From: Eutrophocola sp965661105
GTDB taxonomy: Bacteria > Pseudomonadota > Gammaproteobacteria > Pseudomonadales > Pseudohongiellaceae
NCBI GenBank assembly: GCA_965661105.1
Contig: CBFICR010000094.1
Coordinates: 1-10,209, forward strand
Length of the DNA: 10,209 nucleotides
Direction of reading: 5' to 3'
Below the pieces are notes generated by a model, which worked only from the letters and a program-made list of their open reading frames with translations, had not been told where the DNA came from and did not search any database. The translations under genes were made by a program, and so were the position numbers. Positions 6,218 to 10,209 of the stretch are shown one piece after another (within the stretch, counting starts at the first letter, position 1; the number at the start of each line of letters is the position of its first letter).

Positions 6218-6868
6218 GTGTCAGATAATCTAATGCAGTCAATCAATATAACTCGCGAGGATGAAGCGGATCCTGTTGTCTATATCGTGGATGATGTTGA
6301 GCAGGTGCAGGATGTGGTGCGGCTTATTCTGGAAAATGACGGGATCAAGTCGATAACCTTTAATTCTGGCGAAGACTTTCTTGCCCAGGAATTTATCAGT
6401 GAAGTGGGCTGTCTGTTGCTGGATAACCAGATGCCTGGCATGAAGGGCTTGCAGGTTCAGGCGGAGTTGTTGAAACGGGATAATCCCATTCCGATTATTT
6501 TTATCAGTGGTGACAGTCGTTATAACGAAGTGGCAGATGCGGTAAGGGACGGTGCTTTTTATTTTTTACAAAAACCGTTTGCACGCACGGAATTACTGGC
6601 CAGGGTACGCGAAGCCATCGACACCAGCAGAATCCTCTCCCAACGTAAGCAGCAGGCCATGCAATACAAACTCTTGCTGGAAGGACTTACGGCACGAGAG
6701 CATGAAGTTTATCGACTGGTCACCGAAGGCCTCACCAACAAGGCGATTGCTGATACCCTCAATATTTCAAACGGCACGGTAGAATTTCATCGTGCCAATA
6801 TGATGAAGAAGCTGAATGCGAGATCGTTGGCGGATTTGATGGAGATTAGTCGGAATACGAACACATAG
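6218..6868 (+). CDS. FixJ/LuxR-family response regulator (receiver plus HTH)
   Basis: A 216-residue two-domain transcriptional regulator. The receiver (about 19-135) has Asp25-Asp26, phospho-acceptor Asp69 in LLLDNQMPG, Ser97 in FISGD and Lys119 in LQKPF. The C-terminal LuxR-type helix-turn-helix (about 156-212) begins LTAREHEVYRLV and contains NKAIADTLNISNGTVEFHRA. This is the FixJ/NarL architecture in which phosphorylation of the receiver frees or dimerises the DNA-binding domain. The start shown is a GTG; an in-frame ATG at 6233 is equally possible, and neither has a strong ribosome binding site. No kinase adjoins it directly, so it may answer the kinase at 3605-5335 or one elsewhere. Its stop codon lies at the left end of a heptamer repeat, and an intrinsic terminator follows. 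REP-type composite units flank it on both sides. Confidence 0.95.
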   Translation: MSDNLMQSINITREDEADPVVYIVDDVEQVQDVVRLILENDGIKSITFNSGEDFLAQEFISEVGCLLLDNQMPGMKGLQVQAELLKRDNPIPIIFISGDSRYNEVADAVRDGAFYFLQKPFARTELLARVREAIDTSRILSQRKQQAMQYKLLLEGLTAREHEVYRLVTEGLTNKAIADTLNISNGTVEFHRANMMKKLNARSLADLMEISRNTNT

Positions 6869-6894
6869 AGACTAGAGACAAGAGGCAAGAGGCA
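6867..6894. repeat. Heptamer repeat AGAGRCA overlapping the stop codon
   Basis: Four 7-bp units (AGAGACT, AGAGACA, AGAGGCA, AGAGGCA) begin within the TAG stop codon (6866-6868) of the FixJ-like gene. Positions 6873-6899 are identical over 27 bp to 564-590 upstream of umuD. Confidence 0.88.
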
Positions 6895-6900
6895 AGAGAG

Positions 6901-6926
6901 GGCGTCAGGATTGGCGCCTTTTTTTT
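6901..6926 (+). terminator. Intrinsic terminator of the FixJ-like gene
   Basis: A 7-bp stem, GGCGTCA (6901-6907) with TGGCGCC (6912-6918) including one G-U pair, encloses the loop GGAT and is followed by eight T residues (6919-6926). It lies 33 bp after the stop codon. This is the clearest rho-independent terminator in the window. Confidence 0.85.
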
Positions 6927-6940
6927 GGATAAAGGTAAAA

Positions 6941-7104
6941 GATAAAGGAAGAAGGATAAAGGATAAAGGTGAGCAGTTCAGTTGTCGGTTGGATAAACGT
7001 GGTGCCATCCGACGCAAAAAGAAGCCATCACCGAAATTTTTAAGGGTATGTCCGGGTTCAGGTCATACGTCGGATGGCGGCCTTGCAGGCCTTATCCGAC
7101 CTAC
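6941..7104. repeat. Composite REP/BIME-like unit, copy B
   Basis: It has the same plan as copy A: GGATAAA heptamers, a left palindrome (GTTGGAT 6988-6994 with ATCCGAC 7007-7013, one wobble pair), a spacer with CACCGAAAT and TATGTCCGGGTTCA, and a right palindrome (GTCGGAT 7069-7075 with ATCCGAC 7094-7100, inner GGCCT/AGGCC stem). A further partial tail ATCCGACCTAC follows, ending at 7122. The 408 bp from 6869 to 7276 contain no gene, only the terminator and repeats. Confidence 0.87.
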
Positions 7105-7127
7105 AATACATATCCGACCTACAGTAG

Positions 7128-7148
7128 ATTCACCATTCACCATTCACC
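7128..7148. repeat. Heptamer repeat, 3 x ATTCACC
   Basis: Three perfect contiguous ATTCACC units sit immediately after copy B of the REP composite. The sequence is different from the other heptamers in the window but has the same period. Confidence 0.9.
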
Positions 7149-7174
7149 ATTTTCAGCTTTTCCCTTAACCAGCG

Positions 7175-7235
7175 TTCCGGTCTTCAATGCTCACTTTCTC
7201 TTTAAGCAATGTTCAGGTCCTCAATGGTCACCTTT
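7175..7235. repeat. Short imperfect direct repeat
   Basis: GTTCCGGTCTTCAATGCTCA (from 7175) and GTTCAGGTCCTCAATGGTCA (from 7211) differ at three positions and both continue into CTTT-type sequence. The repeat lies in the gene-free region downstream of the cytochrome gene. Confidence 0.65.
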
Positions 7236-7260
7236 ATCCTTTATCCTTTATCCTTTTTCC
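7233..7260. repeat. Heptamer repeat, TTTATCC x 3 plus TTTTTCC
   Basis: Three perfect TTTATCC units and one variant are the reverse complement of the GGATAAA units at 6954-6967. A 21-bp stretch at 7228-7248 is a perfect inverted copy of 6952-6972, bracketing about 300 bp that include the second REP pair. Confidence 0.9.
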
Positions 7261-7276
7261 TTTTCGCCCATCCGCC

Positions 7277-7891
7277 CTATCGGCTCTGATAGACCCCAAA
7301 ATGCACAAACGGCGCGACGGCTTTTTGACCTGGTGAAACATTCTGTGGAACCTGGTGCCTGACGGGTGGCAGGCTTTTCAGGTACATGGCTATGGAATTG
7401 GCATCTTCGTCGTTGATGTTGGCGTAGCTGGGCCAGGGCATGACGGGTAGTGTGCGCGAGCCGTGGTTGTCGATGCCGGCCTGAACCATGGTGACTATCT
7501 GGGCGATTGACCAGGAGCCGATGCCGGTTGCCATATCGGGGGTGAGATTGGAGGGGTAGACAATGCCGGGATTGGACTCCTGCATGGGGTTGGAATACGC
7601 AATGCCTGTGCTGGATCCGGCCAGTAGTTGATCCTGTCGTGGCAGTCCCACCAAGGCGCCATTGGTGTGACAACTCCCACAACCCAGTAGCCCTGTCAGG
7701 TATTTGCCTTTTTCTACCCGGTCTGCCGGGTAATTACTTTGTGCGGCCGGTTCAGGGGACTCCAGGATAGTGCTGGGAGTAAGCTGTTCGTAGTCTTCAA
7801 GGGGATTGAAGGTATTGCTGCATGCGCTCAGTAATAATGCGCATACGCATAGTAGCAGGGATGGTAGCCCGGGGAGTCGCTGTCTGTTCAT
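7277..7891 (-). CDS. Monohaem cytochrome c lipoprotein
   Basis: A 204-residue exported electron carrier. The N-terminus has a hydrophobic signal segment ending in the lipobox LSAC, with Cys24 as the likely lipidated residue, so the mature protein is probably membrane-anchored on the periplasmic side. A single haem-binding motif CGSCH lies at 71-75, and Met151 in LPVMPWPSY is the probable sixth ligand. The C-terminal YLKSLPPV is typical of class I cytochromes c found with periplasmic dehydrogenases. The ATG (7889-7891) has AAAGGGA about 6 nt upstream. The gene diverges from a molybdenum hydroxylase large subunit, and a role as its electron acceptor is a fair inference. Only one haem is present, fewer than in the multi-haem subunits often found with related dehydrogenases. 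No terminator is visible after the stop. Confidence 0.93.
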   Translation of the reverse strand: MNRQRLPGLPSLLLCVCALLLSACSNTFNPLEDYEQLTPSTILESPEPAAQSNYPADRVEKGKYLTGLLGCGSCHTNGALVGLPRQDQLLAGSSTGIAYSNPMQESNPGIVYPSNLTPDMATGIGSWSIAQIVTMVQAGIDNHGSRTLPVMPWPSYANINDEDANSIAMYLKSLPPVRHQVPQNVSPGQKAVAPFVHFGVYQSR

Positions 7892-7950
7892 GATAAGTCC
7901 CTTTGATTACAGGATGAATTTACCACAATAATAACGTGATTTTAGCCATG

Positions 7951-7970
7951 TTGAGCTTGATAATGCTCAA
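7951..7970. promoter_or_regulatory. Dyad TTGAGC-N8-GCTCAA in the divergent redox intergenic region
   Basis: A perfect 6-bp-arm inverted repeat lies about 60 bp upstream of the cytochrome start and 158 bp upstream of the molybdenum hydroxylase start. Its position and symmetry suit an operator for a dimeric regulator. No regulator gene adjoins it in the window. Confidence 0.45.
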
Positions 7971-8022
7971 ATAGTCGTGTTTTCAGCATCGGCATGAACT
8001 GCTACGCAGGGTAACACGTACT

Positions 8023-8050
8023 TTGTTATCATAGTGCCATTTCGTATATT
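8023..8050 (+). promoter_or_regulatory. Candidate promoter for the molybdenum hydroxylase gene
   Basis: TTGTTA (8023-8028) and TATATT (8045-8050) are separated by 16 bp and match consensus at four and five positions respectively. Transcription would begin within or next to the 9-bp direct repeat at 8051-8068, about 70 bp before the start codon. Confidence 0.45.
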
Positions 8051-8068
8051 AGCTGCAGTAGCTGCAGT
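8051..8068. repeat. 9-bp direct repeat AGCTGCAGT x 2
   Basis: Two contiguous AGCTGCAGT units, each containing the palindrome CTGCAG, lie immediately downstream of the candidate -10 element. The position fits a repressor site or a short slippage duplication in the leader. Confidence 0.7.
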
Positions 8069-8128
8069 AGCCCCATCTGGCAAGATACTCATATACAACA
8101 GGCAGACAGAAAGGACAGGAGAGACACC

Positions 8129-10209
8129 GTGGAAAGACGACAATTTTTAAAAGGCACAGCACTGGGCACCGGCCTGGTCATTGGTTTTCATATTCCGGTT
8201 AAAAATGCCATGGCCCAATTTGGCCCGGCACCGAGCAGCTGGCCAACCAATGCCTTTGTGCGAATTGCGCCTGATAACAGCGTGACCGTCATTTCCAAGC
8301 ATACCGAGATGGGTCAGGGTATTTATACCGGTTTGGCGACTTTGATTGCTGAAGAGCTTGATGCTTCCTGGGATCAGATGAAGGTTGAATCTGCGCCTGC
8401 CAATGTGGAGCTTTATATGCACCTGATGTTGGGCCTGCAGGGCACCGGTGGCTCCATGAGCATTCCCAATTGCTGGGTTCAGTACCGCACTGTGGGTGCC
8501 GCCTGTCGCGCCATGCTGGTCACTGCAGCGGCTGACAGCTGGAATGTTCCCGAAGCTGAAATCACCGTGAGCCAGGGTGTTATCAGTCACGCGCCCAGTG
8601 GTCGTGAATCCGGCTTTGGCGCCTTTGCTGAAGCCGCCGCAGCCTTGCCGGTACCTGAGGATGTGTCCTTTAAACCTGCCGACCAGTACACGATGATTGG
8701 TTCCAGCCTGCCTAAAGTGGATACGCTGGACAAAGTCACCGGTAAAGCCACCTTTACTATTGATGTTCAGCGTCCGGGCATCATGACCGCCGTGGTCGCT
8801 CATGCGCCGCGTTTTGGGGCCAAGCTGTCGTCTTTTGATGACACTGAAACCCGAAAAATCCCCGGCATTGTCGATGTGGTTGAGATCCCGCGCGGTGTCG
8901 CCGTGCTGGCGAAAAATTTCCATACCGCCAAACGTGGTCGCGATGCGCTGATTACGCAATGGGATAACAGTGCGGCGGAAATGCGCAGTGATGAAGATAT
9001 TTTCCGCGATTATGCCGAAATTGCCATGCAGCCTGGAACGCCGATGGAAGTGGAAGGGGATTCAGCCGCAGCGCTGGCTTCCGCCGCACAGACCATTGAG
9101 GCGACCTATGAGTTTCCGTTCCTGTCCCATGCGCCCATGGAGCCACTGAACAGCACTATTGAAAAAATTGGCGATCGCTATGTGATTCGTTCCGGTACCC
9201 AGATGCCTTCCGTTGAGCAACAGCGCGTGGCGGAATTTTTAGGGGTACCACTGGAGAAAGTGGAACTTGAAAATCTGTATGCCGGTGGTGGTTTCGGTCG
9301 TCGCGGTAATGTGTCACCGGACCTGGATATCGAAGTGGCGTCCATTCTCAAGGCCACCGGTGAACGCTATCCGGTGAAACTGCAATATACCCGTGAAGAC
9401 GATATGGCGGCTGGTTTCTACCGTCCGATGAATATTCACAGGATGCGTGTTGGTCTTGATGGCCTGGGTAATATCACCGCCTGGGAAAATCGTCTGGTAG
9501 GACAGTCCCTGATTCAGGATACTTTTCTGGCCGGCATGATTCAGAACGGTGTTGATGCCCTGAGTTTTGAAGGCGCCGCTGAACTACCGTATCACATTCC
9601 CAATGTCAGCGTAGATATTCACATGGCCAAAACCGGTGTGCCGGTTTTGTTCTGGCGTTCCGTGGGCCATACCCATAGCCAGTTTTCCAAGGAAACCATT
9701 ATTGATGAGGCTCTGGTTGCCGCCGGTAAGGATCCAATCCAGGGTCGTCTCGACCTGATGGATGATGAACGCTCCATGGCGGTGATTCGCCAGGTAGCCG
9801 AGCGCTCAAACTGGGGAGCCGAGGTTCCTGATGGAACCGGTCGCGGCTTTGCCTTTACCGAAGCCTTTGGTGGCAGAGTGGCGCAGGTGGTTGATATCTC
9901 CCGCGACAACGCCGGTCGTATCAAGGTGGACAAGGTTTTCTGTGTTGTGGACTGCGGTATGCCGATCAACCCGCATATTATTGAAGCCCAGGTTGAGAGC
10001 GCCATCATGTATGGTCTCAGCGCAGCACTGTACGGTGAAATCAATATGGACAACGGCGTTGTACAGACATCGAACTTCCATAATTATCCGGTGATTCGTA
10101 TGAACCAGGCGCCGGTCTTTGATGTGCATATTGTCGAATCCGAAATTGATCCTTCCGGTATTGGTGAACCTGCTACGCCAGGCATTGCGCCAGCGGTGGC
10201 TAATGCGTG
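8129..10209 (+). CDS. Molybdenum hydroxylase large subunit, IorB-like (partial, 3' end cut)
   Basis: A reading frame open from a GTG at 8129 to the window end, giving 693 codons. The GTG is preceded by AGGAG at 8117-8121, 7 nt away. The N-terminus MERRQFLKGTALG is a twin-arginine export signal with probable cleavage near residue 29 (after AMA), so the enzyme folds with its cofactor before reaching the periplasm. Family landmarks of the xanthine dehydrogenase/isoquinoline 1-oxidoreductase beta group are EMGQGIYTG (60-68), LQGTGGSMSIP (103-113), HAPMEP (334-339), AGGGFGRR (385-392) and FWRSVGHTHSQF (508-519). Glu680 in GIGEPATPG matches the catalytic glutamate of the family. These enzymes hydroxylate or oxidise N-heterocycles or aldehydes; the substrate here cannot be told. 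A 2Fe-2S small subunit is normally required and is not upstream, so it should lie downstream. The divergent cytochrome is a likely electron acceptor. Confidence 0.92.
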   Translation, partial: MERRQFLKGTALGTGLVIGFHIPVKNAMAQFGPAPSSWPTNAFVRIAPDNSVTVISKHTEMGQGIYTGLATLIAEELDASWDQMKVESAPANVELYMHLMLGLQGTGGSMSIPNCWVQYRTVGAACRAMLVTAAADSWNVPEAEITVSQGVISHAPSGRESGFGAFAEAAAALPVPEDVSFKPADQYTMIGSSLPKVDTLDKVTGKATFTIDVQRPGIMTAVVAHAPRFGAKLSSFDDTETRKIPGIVDVVEIPRGVAVLAKNFHTAKRGRDALITQWDNSAAEMRSDEDIFRDYAEIAMQPGTPMEVEGDSAAALASAAQTIEATYEFPFLSHAPMEPLNSTIEKIGDRYVIRSGTQMPSVEQQRVAEFLGVPLEKVELENLYAGGGFGRRGNVSPDLDIEVASILKATGERYPVKLQYTREDDMAAGFYRPMNIHRMRVGLDGLGNITAWENRLVGQSLIQDTFLAGMIQNGVDALSFEGAAELPYHIPNVSVDIHMAKTGVPVLFWRSVGHTHSQFSKETIIDEALVAAGKDPIQGRLDLMDDERSMAVIRQVAERSNWGAEVPDGTGRGFAFTEAFGGRVAQVVDISRDNAGRIKVDKVFCVVDCGMPINPHIIEAQVESAIMYGLSAALYGEINMDNGVVQTSNFHNYPVIRMNQAPVFDVHIVESEIDPSGIGEPATPGIAPAVANA

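Noticed and set aside
7925..7970. Minus-strand promoter for the cytochrome using TTGAGC and TAAAAT
   Set aside because: The spacing is 20 bp, too long for a normal sigma70 promoter, and no better -35 is present.
8147..8959. Long open frame on the minus strand (270 codons)
   Set aside because: It lies wholly antisense to the molybdenum hydroxylase frame, which has clear family motifs. The antisense protein has low-complexity composition and no recognisable domain.
9619..10129. Two overlapping minus-strand open frames near the right end
   Set aside because: Both are antisense shadows of the molybdenum hydroxylase coding sequence and have no ribosome binding site or family features.

Overview
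This window looks like part of a gammaproteobacterial chromosome of moderate GC content. The evidence is a UmuD close to the enterobacterial type, sigma70-like promoter elements, and REP-like palindromes of the GTCGGAT...ATCCGAC type with a CCTAC tail. I cannot name the genus. Intergenic DNA is full of short tandem repeats, many with a 7-bp period.

Layout. Positions 1-77 are eleven perfect copies of TGCATCC, ending 2 bp from the stop codon of umuD (80-511, minus). Positions 512-979 hold no gene but a dense repeat patch (heptamers, two REP palindromes, a 47-bp direct duplication and a 15-bp tandem array) and then a candidate promoter. Positions 980-6868 form a five-gene signalling island: an intact membrane diguanylate cyclase (980-2089, plus); a convergent paralogue whose GGDEF motif has become ERDVL but which keeps its RxxD inhibitory site (2164-3294, minus); a membrane PAS histidine kinase (3605-5335, minus); a divergent stand-alone CheY-like receiver (5478-5867, plus); and a FixJ/LuxR-type response regulator (6218-6868, plus) followed by a clear intrinsic terminator. 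The FixJ-like gene is bracketed by two copies of a roughly 150-bp unit containing paired REP palindromes.

Positions 7277-10209 hold a divergent redox pair: a small monohaem cytochrome c lipoprotein (minus) and a Tat-exported molybdenum hydroxylase large subunit of the IorB/xanthine dehydrogenase family (plus, running off the window end). The 237 bp between them contain a 6-bp-arm dyad, a candidate promoter and a 9-bp direct repeat.

How the genes may work together (inference): the kinase could phosphorylate the stand-alone receiver and possibly the FixJ-like regulator, while the cyclase makes c-di-GMP and the ERDVL paralogue binds it or modulates its sister. The cytochrome probably takes electrons from the molybdenum enzyme in the periplasm. 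Nothing in the sequence ties the signalling island to the redox pair except proximity.
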